The notes under the pieces were generated by a model, which had not been told where the DNA came from, did not search any database, and saw only the letters and a list, made by a program, of their open reading frames with translations. From Oscillospiraceae bacterium (GTDB lineage: Bacteria; Bacillota; Clostridia; Christensenellales; Aristaeellaceae), in the NCBI GenBank assembly GCA_031282605.1, contig JAITDK010000100.1, forward strand, positions 1-5,109: a DNA stretch of 5,109 bases. The letters are read 5' to 3'. The translations under genes and the position numbers were made by a program. Of the stretch, positions 1-5,109 are shown piece by piece (within the stretch, counting starts at the first letter, position 1; the number at the start of each line of letters is the position of its first letter).

Positions 1-990
1 AAGAAACGCGACTTTGAGCGCATACACGTTAATTATTCGCCGTTAACCTATGCCACGCTGGCGGCGGGCGCGCTTACAACGCTGCTGGCCGCGCCGAACC
101 TGTCAACCGCACGTGATAGGTACTTGATCCGCAAAGAGTTGGTTCCGTATGCGTATGTCGGTCCGCACTTGCTGTTTTTCATCGTATTTTTCATAACGCC
201 GTCGATATACGGTATATTCGCCGCGTTTACAAAGTGGAATCTGTTCAACGATCCCGTATGGGTAGGATTTGAGAACTTCCGTACGCTGCTGCTCCAAAGC
301 GGCAACACATATTACGTCCAACTGCGCAACGGACTATGGAACACGGTTAAATTCGTGTTATACAGCGTGCCGTTCTGCATCATGCTGCCGCTGGCGCTGG
401 CCGTAGCGCTGCACAGCAAACCGCGCGGGAATAAATTCTTTCAGGCAATCTATTACTTCCCCGCGCTGATGTCGATCACGACGGTCGCTCTCACATGGCG
501 CTATATGTTTATCAAAGCGTATGGCGCGGTCAGCAATTTCTTCATGGCTCCGGGCGACTGGCTGGTACCGCCTCATTCATGGGCAGGGCTGGTTATCATG
601 ACGGTCTGGTGGTGCGCGGGCGGCACAATGGTTATTTATCAAAGCGCGCTGGCGTCGATCCCTACGGAGCATTACGAGGCCGCGGCCGTCGACGGCGCGA
701 ACGGCTGGCAAAAATTCCTTAACGTCACGCTGCCCGGCATACGCTACCCGCTTATGTATACGCTGGTCATTCAAGTGGTCGCGCAGTTCAACATATACGG
801 CCAGCCACTGATCCTTACGGGGTTCGGCAACCAAGAGAAAAACGCGGTGCTGCTGATGTATATATATGAGAACGCTATAAAGAAGCAGGTCGCGGGCATG
901 TCGGCCGCGATGGCTCTGATACTAGGCGTGTGCATTATGGCGGTATCATTTATACAGATACGCCTGATGCGCGCGAACTCACCTTCATAA
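1..990 (+). CDS. Sugar ABC transporter permease, MalF/UgpA type (5' end beyond or near window edge)
   Basis: Inner-membrane pore subunit of a binding-protein-dependent carbohydrate importer. Numbered from a possible TTG at 124, the domain has about six membrane segments (roughly residues 11-35, 73-96, 108-130, 154-175, 206-228, 257-280). An EAA loop lies at 185-204 (E185-A-A, D190-G-A, L203-P204) and would contact the ATPase. The opening RKELVPY, then a hydrophobic run and a WNLF...FVGFENF-like stretch, is typical of MalF-type permeases. The frame is open from base 1 with no stop and no ATG, and codons 1-41 keep a GC-rich third position (about two thirds G or C). The TTG has only a poor, too-close AGG before it. 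I therefore annotate the frame to the edge as partial: the true start is probably upstream, with an N-terminal extension or fusion. The start is uncertain; the family is secure. The next gene is the partner permease, 19 bases downstream. Confidence 0.88.
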   Translation, partial: KKRDFERIHVNYSPLTYATLAAGALTTLLAAPNLSTARDRYLIRKELVPYAYVGPHLLFFIVFFITPSIYGIFAAFTKWNLFNDPVWVGFENFRTLLLQSGNTYYVQLRNGLWNTVKFVLYSVPFCIMLPLALAVALHSKPRGNKFFQAIYYFPALMSITTVALTWRYMFIKAYGAVSNFFMAPGDWLVPPHSWAGLVIMTVWWCAGGTMVIYQSALASIPTEHYEAAAVDGANGWQKFLNVTLPGIRYPLMYTLVIQVVAQFNIYGQPLILTGFGNQEKNAVLLMYIYENAIKKQVAGMSAAMALILGVCIMAVSFIQIRLMRANSPS

Positions 991-1009
991 TAAGGGGGCG
1001 GATGCACAC

Positions 1010-1888
1010 ATGACCATATCAAAAACTGAACGCTGGATCGCATTCGCGTTCCTGACCGCGCTGGCGCTCGTCTGGCTGTTCCCGCTCGCGTGGATGATTA
1101 TCAACGCGTTCCGCACGGATGCGAACTTCATAACGTCGTATACAGGCATTAACGGCCCGCTGGACTATCTGTCCCGCATGATACCAAGGCCGTTCACGCT
1201 GATTAACTTCAAGGAAATGTTCGTGGGCGGCGGCGCGGCGAACACCACGTCAAAGATCGACGTGATGCTCAAGAACTCGTTTATTGTGTCGATCAGCGTA
1301 ACGCTGATGACCGTGTTGCTGACCTCGCTCGCAGCGTACGCGTATGAGCGTCTGCATTTCCCGGGCGGGGATACGCTGTTCTGGGCGCTGATGTACATGA
1401 GCATGTTCCCGAACGTGGTTAGCATCCTGCCGCTATTCAAGATCGCCAATTCGCTTGGGTGGGTGAATAACCTGAACGCGCTGATCTGGCCTGGACTCGC
1501 CGGCGTTTTCAACATATTCCTTCTGAGAAACTTTCTAAAGGGCATACCGAAGGAATTCGATGAAGCGGCGCGCATCGACGGCGCCAGCAGTTTCCAGGTG
1601 TACTGGCGGGTCATTGTCCCCATAATGACGCCGGCGTTGATCATCGTCGGCCTGTTCTCCTTCAACGGATCGTGGAACGATTTCGTTTGGCCCACAATCG
1701 TCATGACCGACGCCGACCGACAAACGCTGACGGCCGGGCTGCGCCTGCTGCAAGGCCAATACGAGCAGAAATGGTCGCACATGATCGCCTCGTGCATTGT
1801 GTCGATGATCCCGCCGTTCTTGATGTACCTGCTGGCGCAGCGATACTTCCTTAAAGGTATCGCCATTCAGGCGGGCGTGAAGGGATGA
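1010..1888 (+). CDS. Sugar ABC transporter permease, MalG/UgpE type
   Basis: Second inner-membrane permease, expected to pair with the product of the preceding gene as a heterodimeric sugar channel. The 292 residues match the usual size for the family. There are about six membrane segments (near 9-32, 88-112, 123-145, 155-176, 205-227, 256-277). The EAA loop is at 185-204 (E185-A-A-R-I-D-G-A, ending V203-P204), preceded by a typical IPKEFDE. The C-terminus QRYFLKGIAIQAGVKG is the signature tail of MalG-like proteins. The start is set by AAGGGGGCGG beginning at 992, about ten bases before the ATG; an ATG at 1002 hits a stop after three codons. It ends inside an ATGA overlap with the next gene. 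The substrate cannot be read from the permease, and neither the ATPase nor the binding protein is in view; a shared MsmK/UgpC-like ATPase encoded elsewhere is a common arrangement. Confidence 0.95.
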   Translation: MTISKTERWIAFAFLTALALVWLFPLAWMIINAFRTDANFITSYTGINGPLDYLSRMIPRPFTLINFKEMFVGGGAANTTSKIDVMLKNSFIVSISVTLMTVLLTSLAAYAYERLHFPGGDTLFWALMYMSMFPNVVSILPLFKIANSLGWVNNLNALIWPGLAGVFNIFLLRNFLKGIPKEFDEAARIDGASSFQVYWRVIVPIMTPALIIVGLFSFNGSWNDFVWPTIVMTDADRQTLTAGLRLLQGQYEQKWSHMIASCIVSMIPPFLMYLLAQRYFLKGIAIQAGVKG

Positions 1889-2937
1889 GCGGGAAACAGC
1901 GCGATTATCGTATCGACATACTAAAGGGCGCGCTTGTGTGCGCGATGATAACCTGCCATGTGCTGCAGTTCTACGGGGACACGCAGTTGTTTCCGTCCGC
2001 GAATACGTGGATGTTGTGGATTAATATCACGGCGTTCTCCGGGTTTGTATTCGCGTACGGATGGTCGGTGTCGATCGCGTATCTTGATAAGCCTTACTCC
2101 ACGGCCGCGCCGCGTATAGCGCTCTCGTGCCTGAGATCGTACGCGGCGTTTGCCGTGTCGGGCGTTGCGTTCCGCGTGGTATATGAAGGCAAGCCGTTCG
2201 CGCAGAATACCGTAAGGCGGATTCTGCTGCTGCAAGACATCCCCGGCTGGTCTGAGTTTTTGGCCGCGTTCTTCGCGTACGCGCTCGTCACGTTGATTCT
2301 GTTCATACCTATGAAAAAACTCCGTTCGTCGACCGCCGCATCCATACTGGCGGCGGCCGCGTGCATAGCGGTTTGCCTCGCGCCCATTCGTGACATTAAC
2401 ATACCGTATATCAACCTGCTAATAGGCGGCGGAACGTCGACCCTGTTCCCGATCGTGCAGTACGCGCCTTACTTTATCGCGGGTCTGCTTATGCCGAGTA
2501 TTACGCGTCTCAAACAAGCCGTGATCCTCGTCGCCGTGTCGGTTGCGGCAAGCGCGGCAGGCGGGTTGCTGTGGAGCATAAAAGGCGAACCAAGCCGCTT
2601 TCCGCCCGGCATGGGATGGATACTGACGCCGGCGGCGGTCATAGCCGCTCTCGTTCTGGCCGCGGCGCCGCTTGCCGCGACGCTTCGTTGTGAACGATGG
2701 TCTAGATGGAACCCCGTCCGCGCGCTGTGCTCGCTCGGGCGCGATTCGCTGTACTACCTGGTAATGTCTAATCTGGCCATTTTCGCGCTTGCCGCGAGCA
2801 ATATCGCGCCTTGGCTGAAATCAAAGACGTGGTTTTTGTGGGCGACGCCGATTCAGTCGCCGCTCGGCGCGCTGTACTGGGCGTTAGCGCTGATCGCGGT
2901 GATACGCGTGACAGCCGCCTTTGCAAAGCGACGATAA
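1885..2937 (+). CDS. Multi-pass membrane protein, acyltransferase-3 / HGSNAT-like
   Basis: Integral membrane protein of 350 residues with about ten hydrophobic segments. The N-terminus reads R9-I-D11-I-L-K14-G, then a hydrophobic helix ending in H25-V-L-Q-F. This arrangement (R/D-x-LKG followed by a conserved His) is characteristic of acyltransferase-3, OpgC and heparan-glucosaminide N-acetyltransferase-like proteins, where the His serves in acyl transfer. Further support comes from FPIVQYAPYFIAG (188-200) and LGRDSLYYLVMSN (284-296), which resemble the late-helix motifs LGR-x-S-LY of that superfamily. By analogy it would move an acyl group onto a sugar or glycan at the membrane; donor and acceptor are unknown. 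It overlaps the upstream permease by 4 bases (ATGA), suggesting translational coupling. The only nearby SD-like bases are AGGCGGG about ten bases upstream, inside the permease gene. The C-terminus is short and basic (AKRR). The fold is fairly likely, the exact reaction uncertain. Confidence 0.75.
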   Translation: MSGKQRDYRIDILKGALVCAMITCHVLQFYGDTQLFPSANTWMLWINITAFSGFVFAYGWSVSIAYLDKPYSTAAPRIALSCLRSYAAFAVSGVAFRVVYEGKPFAQNTVRRILLLQDIPGWSEFLAAFFAYALVTLILFIPMKKLRSSTAASILAAAACIAVCLAPIRDINIPYINLLIGGGTSTLFPIVQYAPYFIAGLLMPSITRLKQAVILVAVSVAASAAGGLLWSIKGEPSRFPPGMGWILTPAAVIAALVLAAAPLAATLRCERWSRWNPVRALCSLGRDSLYYLVMSNLAIFALAASNIAPWLKSKTWFLWATPIQSPLGALYWALALIAVIRVTAAFAKRR

Positions 2938-3011
2938 TCTATGGTTGCAGAATACATATTTACGCGACGCATCGCGGCGGTTCTTGCCGTGGTTTTGCGC
3001 CGTCGCTTTGC
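2923..3011. repeat. Spaced 11-bp perfect inverted repeat across the stop of the membrane-protein gene
   Basis: GCAAAGCGACG at 2923-2933 is the exact reverse complement of CGTCGCTTTGC at 3001-3011, with 67 bases between. The left arm is in the last codons of the acyltransferase-like gene, directly before the TAA. In RNA the arms could close a large stem-loop at the transcript end. There is no T-run after the right arm, so it is not a standard intrinsic terminator. It may be chance or a 3' structure. Confidence 0.4.
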
Positions 3012-3071
3012 CGCCTGTCGTTAGCCGCTGTACAACTATCTGGCGGAATATGCAACTTTATATATTTGTAC

Positions 3072-3100
3072 TTGCAAACTCACTCCGAGTGTGATATCAT
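3072..3100 (+). promoter_or_regulatory. Vegetative-type promoter of the secreted hydrolase gene
   Basis: TTGCAA at 3072-3077 (4 of 6 to TTGACA) is followed, after exactly 17 bases, by TATCAT at 3095-3100 (5 of 6 to TATAAT). A TG at 3092-3093 one base before the hexamer makes an extended -10. The surroundings (about 3040-3145) are clearly AT-richer than the flanking genes. Transcription would start near 3107, giving a leader of about 55 bases with a strong SD. This makes the hydrolase a separate transcription unit from the permease operon. Confidence 0.7.
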
Positions 3101-3106
3101 ACATCA

Positions 3107-3118
3107 ATCCTAAAGGAT
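3107..3118. promoter_or_regulatory. Operator-like palindrome at the predicted transcription start
   Basis: ATCCT-AA-AGGAT is a 5-bp inverted repeat with a 2-base spacer, located 6 bases after the -10 hexamer, where a repressor would block initiation. A second perfect palindrome, TGATATCA at 3092-3099, overlaps the -10 itself. Either could be a binding site, but short palindromes arise by chance in AT-rich DNA. No regulator gene is in the window. Confidence 0.3.
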
Positions 3119-3161
3119 ACGATTATTCAGCGGGTATATTAGAAAAGGAGGGCGCGCTATC

Positions 3162-4139
3162 ATGGACATACGCCTCACAAAACACATTCGGGGACTCATT
3201 TGCAGCTTGCTTGTTATGGCCCTTGCATTCACTGGGTTACTCGGCGCTGCGACCGCCGAATCCGATGTATATGCGGGTATTACGAAAGAAGTAATTCCGT
3301 TAGAACGCAACGGTATTAGTCTGTACCTGGCAAAGTATTCCGGCTCGGACGAGGGGACGAAGAAACCCATACTGCTCGTGCATGGCTTGACTTTTTCCTC
3401 TCACGAATTCGATGTGAATGTCGGCGACTATTCGTTCGCGCGCTATCTCGCCAGCAATGGTTATGTCGTCTACGCTATAGACATCGCGGGATATGGTAAT
3501 TCGGGCGACGTTGAGGACGGCTATACGCCTGATTCCGACTATGCCGCCGATGATATCAGCGCCGCCGTCGATAAGATAAACGAGGAAAACGGAACCGACA
3601 AGATCGACGTGCTGGGCTGGAGCTGGGGCACCGTAACCAGCTCGCGCTTTGCGGCCAAGTATCCGGACAAGATCAGCAAGCTCGTGCTGTACGCGCCCAT
3701 ACTGTACGGGTTTGGTTACCCGTCGGGCACGGTGACCGATCCGTTCAAAATAACGTCATACGAAGGCGCGGCCGAGGACTTCCAGATGATCGAAGGCGCG
3801 CGTATCGACTATAGCATTACTGAAGAAATCGTCGCGCTATACTACATCGCGAATTGCTGGCTGAACGATCCGATCAGCCCGAACGGCGGACGCCGCGACC
3901 TGCTGGAGACGCCGGCGGACGCGCTGTTAATTCCCGTAGAGGATATCCAATGCCCGACGCTCCTGATATTCGGAGATAGGGATCCATATGTTAACGTTGA
4001 CGTCGCCAAAGCCGAGGGCGCGAAGTTTCCGGAAGGATCCATTACGTCGGTAGTCGAAGGCGCGGCGCATCCGATGATGATGGAGAAGCCCTACTATGAA
4101 ACGTTCCGTGAACAGGTAACAGCGTTCCTAGGCGATTAA
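3162..4139 (+). CDS. Secreted alpha/beta-hydrolase with signal peptide
   Basis: Exported serine hydrolase of 325 residues, acting outside the membrane. A signal peptide covers about residues 1-32: basic start (K7, R10), hydrophobic core 11-29 and an A30-T-A32 cleavage site before E33. The alpha/beta-hydrolase fold follows. The oxyanion-hole strand LLVHG is at 71-75, and the nucleophile elbow G152-W-S154-W-G156 carries the catalytic Ser. A cap region spans roughly 180-258, the acid is D274 in FGDRDPYV, and the His is H303 in EGAAHPMM. The triad is complete, so the enzyme should be active as an esterase, lipase or similar; the substrate cannot be assigned. The ATG at 3162 is fixed by AAGGAGG at 3145-3151, ten bases upstream, and by the position of the signal peptide. 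It has its own promoter and is followed 8 bases later by a hairpin. It may deacylate glycans, given the sugar context, but that is only inference. Confidence 0.9.
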   Translation: MDIRLTKHIRGLICSLLVMALAFTGLLGAATAESDVYAGITKEVIPLERNGISLYLAKYSGSDEGTKKPILLVHGLTFSSHEFDVNVGDYSFARYLASNGYVVYAIDIAGYGNSGDVEDGYTPDSDYAADDISAAVDKINEENGTDKIDVLGWSWGTVTSSRFAAKYPDKISKLVLYAPILYGFGYPSGTVTDPFKITSYEGAAEDFQMIEGARIDYSITEEIVALYYIANCWLNDPISPNGGRRDLLETPADALLIPVEDIQCPTLLIFGDRDPYVNVDVAKAEGAKFPEGSITSVVEGAAHPMMMEKPYYETFREQVTAFLGD

Positions 4140-4147
4140 CAAGCAAA

Positions 4148-4189
4148 ACACGCAGCCCCTTCCGCCGAAAGCCGGAAGGGGCTGCGTGT
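4148..4189. terminator. 17-bp stem hairpin between convergent genes, likely (bi)directional terminator
   Basis: The left arm 4148-4164 and right arm 4173-4189 are perfectly complementary over 17 bp, with an 8-base loop (CCGAAAGC). The stem contains GCAGCCCC/GGGGCTGC and is very stable. On the - strand it is followed at once by TTTTGCTT, a short U-tract, so the canonical polarity serves the leftward glycosidase/MFS unit. On the + strand only GTAAAATGG follows directly, with a short T-run at 4199-4204. It begins 8 bases after the hydrolase stop and presumably also ends that transcript. Confidence 0.85.
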
Positions 4190-4222
4190 AAAATGGCGTT
4201 TCTTACTTCGCGCGCGACTCGC

Positions 4223-4267
4223 GATAGTTTGGTTAGTTTGGACAGTTTAGGTAGATTGGATAGTTTG
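4223..4267. repeat. Tandem array of five 9-bp repeats
   Basis: Five adjacent 9-mers: GATAGTTTG, GTTAGTTTG, GACAGTTTA, GGTAGATTG, GATAGTTTG. Copies 1 and 5 are identical and the others differ from them at one or two positions. The array is AT-rich amid GC-rich flanks. It sits between the stop of the glycosidase remnant (4277) and the hairpin (ends 4189), so it would be in the 3' untranslated part of a leftward transcript. The unit length is a multiple of three, and one - strand frame would read K-L-S type triplets, but that frame has no credible gene. Function unknown; it may be a minisatellite made by slippage or a cluster of protein sites. Confidence 0.75.
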
Positions 4268-4276
4268 AGACGTTGA

Positions 4277-4884
4277 TCACCCGCCAAAGTTAACGGACGC
4301 CCTGCCGCCGCATGTCCCTTGCTGTCGAACCATTCCATTCACGACGATCCTGTACGCGTCCGGATCCACCAGAACGTCAAACGTCTCCCCGAAGGCGCGG
4401 ATGTTGGTCAGATAAACGCGGTCGAGTCCGGGCGGCACGGTCGGAACAAACGTAAAGGAGCGAAGCCCCGTCGGCGTAATCGACAGCATACCGTCCGTGA
4501 CGATGCGGCAGAACAGGCAGCTTTCCCCGCTCAGCTGACGCTTAACGGCGCGAGGGGACGACTCCTCCATTGCGTACGGCACGCGTTCGCATATTCGCCC
4601 ACCTGACGTCCGCCGACCAGCAGCGCGGGCGAACCTTCCCGGATATCCGCTTGATAGGACGCGTGCGTATCGTTCGGTATGGTGCGCAGCGTCGGCCAGA
4701 CGCAGTGTCGGCCTAACTCCAGCCGCCCTGCCTCGTCGATCCCGAACGTAATTATGTATGACGCGAGCAAGCCGCTCATCTCGATTGAATCGTTGTGGGG
4801 ATCCTTGTACGCGTCCGGCATTTTTCCAGGCAGCCAGCGTATCCCTTCGGAATCCAGCTCCCAATACCGCCTATAATCTTGCAT
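4277..4884 (-). pseudogene. Glycoside-hydrolase-like gene remnant: N- and C-terminal parts joined out of frame
   Basis: The start is ATG at 4884 (- strand) with GAGG at 4897-4894 nine bases upstream. The first frame, to about 4600, reads like the N-terminal beta-domain of large six-hairpin glycosidase-type proteins: MQDYRRYWEL, DPHNDSIEMSG (28-38), VWPTLRTIPNDTHAS (62-76), SPALLVGG. It then degenerates and stops at 4531. A second frame, ending at TGA 4279-4277, carries a typical C-terminal beta-domain: LFCRIVTDG, ITPTGLRSF, PPGLDRVYLTNIRAFG. From memory these families are around 700 residues, with a helical catalytic barrel between these ends; here only about 200 codons remain, so the barrel is missing. 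I infer an internal deletion with a frame change near 4590-4605. The family assignment (GH78/GH95-like clan) is tentative. An unmutated small protein is unlikely because neither frame alone is complete. The MFS gene lies 45 bases upstream and the pair probably formed one operon. Confidence 0.6.
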
Positions 4885-4929
4885 GGCTATATTCCTCAAT
4901 TACACTTCGGAAAATAAAGCATAGTCCGG

Positions 4930-5109
4930 TTACCCATCCACGCCGCGCCCATTACCCCAGGCGTGGCGTCCCGCCTTAGGGCGTGCGGCCAGCGCCATCG
5001 CAACGCAGGTTAGGCACGCCGCGCCGGTTGTGACGCAGAGCAGCAGCACAACGGATCGCCATCCCTCGCGGTCGGCCAGGAAGCCGAACGCGGCGGTGGC
5101 AGCGATGCT
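4930..5109 (-). CDS. MFS transporter, C-terminal end (partial, enters from right edge)
   Basis: The - strand frame is open from the right edge to TAA at 4932-4930, giving 59 residues without a start in the window. It reads SIAATAAFGFLADREGWRSV, then a hydrophobic helix VVLLLCVTTGAACLTCVAMAL and a basic, polar tail. The G-F-L-A-D-R-x-GWR stretch is the MFS loop motif (G-x-x-x-D-R-x-G-W-R) between the last helices, as in GlpT-like and sugar/organic-anion symporters. This is therefore the last loop and final helix of an integral-membrane secondary transporter. The substrate cannot be judged. Its stop is 45 bases before the ATG of the glycosidase remnant on the same strand, so the two probably formed a transporter-hydrolase operon reading toward the hairpin. 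The tail after the last helix (RPKAGRHAWGNGRGVDG) looks unremarkable. Only the C-terminus is visible, so I cannot say whether the rest of the gene is intact. Confidence 0.75.
   Translation of the reverse strand, partial: SIAATAAFGFLADREGWRSVVLLLCVTTGAACLTCVAMALAARPKAGRHAWGNGRGVDG

Noticed and set aside
1165..1866. 233-codon open frame on the - strand inside the MalG-type permease gene
   Set aside because: It is fully antisense to a permease with clear EAA-loop and C-terminal motifs; its translation has no recognisable domain, and long antisense frames are common in genes with GC-rich third positions.
2941..3024. 27-codon frame starting 3 bases after the stop of the acyltransferase-like gene and in the same frame (MVAEYIFTRR..., short hydrophobic core)
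   Set aside because: No ribosome binding site, no family resemblance, and the upstream gene already has a natural basic end. A read-through extension is possible but unsupported.
3201..3203. Cys14 in the hydrolase signal peptide as a lipoprotein attachment site
   Set aside because: The residues before it (GLI) do not make a proper lipobox and it lies at the start of the hydrophobic core; a good A-T-A cleavage site follows at 30-32.
4223..4267. Possible CRISPR-like array
   Set aside because: The units are 9 bp and directly adjacent with no spacers, and no cas gene is present.
4042..4338. 98-codon - strand frame containing the K-L-S/N-L-P triplet peptide from the 9-bp repeats
   Set aside because: It overlaps the C-terminal part of the glycosidase remnant and runs through the terminator hairpin and the antisense of the hydrolase gene; the triplet peptide is a by-product of a 9-base repeat.
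4319..4606. 95-codon + strand frame within the glycosidase remnant
   Set aside because: It is a shadow of the - strand C-terminal frame, which carries the recognisable motifs; its own translation is arginine-rich and domain-free.

Overview
The window looks like bacterial accessory chromosome from a moderately GC-rich organism whose carbohydrate uptake and turnover genes resemble those of Bacillota (Clostridia or Paenibacillus-like). The pointers are binding-protein-dependent sugar ABC permeases encoded back to back without an ATPase, a strong Shine-Dalgarno of the AAGGAGG type, and a glycoside-hydrolase-type gene next to an MFS transporter. The taxon is an inference from gene style; no ribosomal or other marker gene is present.

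Left part (1-2937, + strand): a three-gene operon. A MalF/UgpA-type permease, whose reading frame runs off the left edge, is followed after 19 bases by a MalG/UgpE-type permease. This overlaps by ATGA a 350-residue multi-pass membrane protein resembling the acyltransferase-3/HGSNAT superfamily. The permeases would form the membrane pore of one importer. Its solute-binding protein and ATPase are not in the window.

Middle (2938-4189): an AT-rich intergenic stretch carries a convincing promoter (TTGCAA, 17 bases, extended TG-A-TATCAT) with a small palindrome near the predicted transcription start. It drives a single gene for a secreted alpha/beta-hydrolase with a complete Ser-Asp-His triad. A 17-bp GC-rich hairpin follows it.

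Right part (4190-5109, - strand): genes converge on that hairpin. Read leftward from the right edge, they are the last 59 codons of an MFS transporter and then a gene that starts like a large glycoside-hydrolase-type protein and ends like the C-terminus of one. It lacks room for the catalytic middle and changes frame at the join, so it is best read as an internally deleted pseudogene. Between its stop and the hairpin lies a 45-bp array of five 9-bp tandem repeats.

Overall this is a carbohydrate-utilisation neighbourhood with one intact import operon, one independent secreted hydrolase and one decayed transporter-plus-hydrolase unit. I did not find a defence system, CRISPR array, insertion sequence, tRNA or rRNA. 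The most unusual points are the coupled acyltransferase-like gene, the N-terminal extension of the first permease, the deletion remnant and the 9-bp repeat array.
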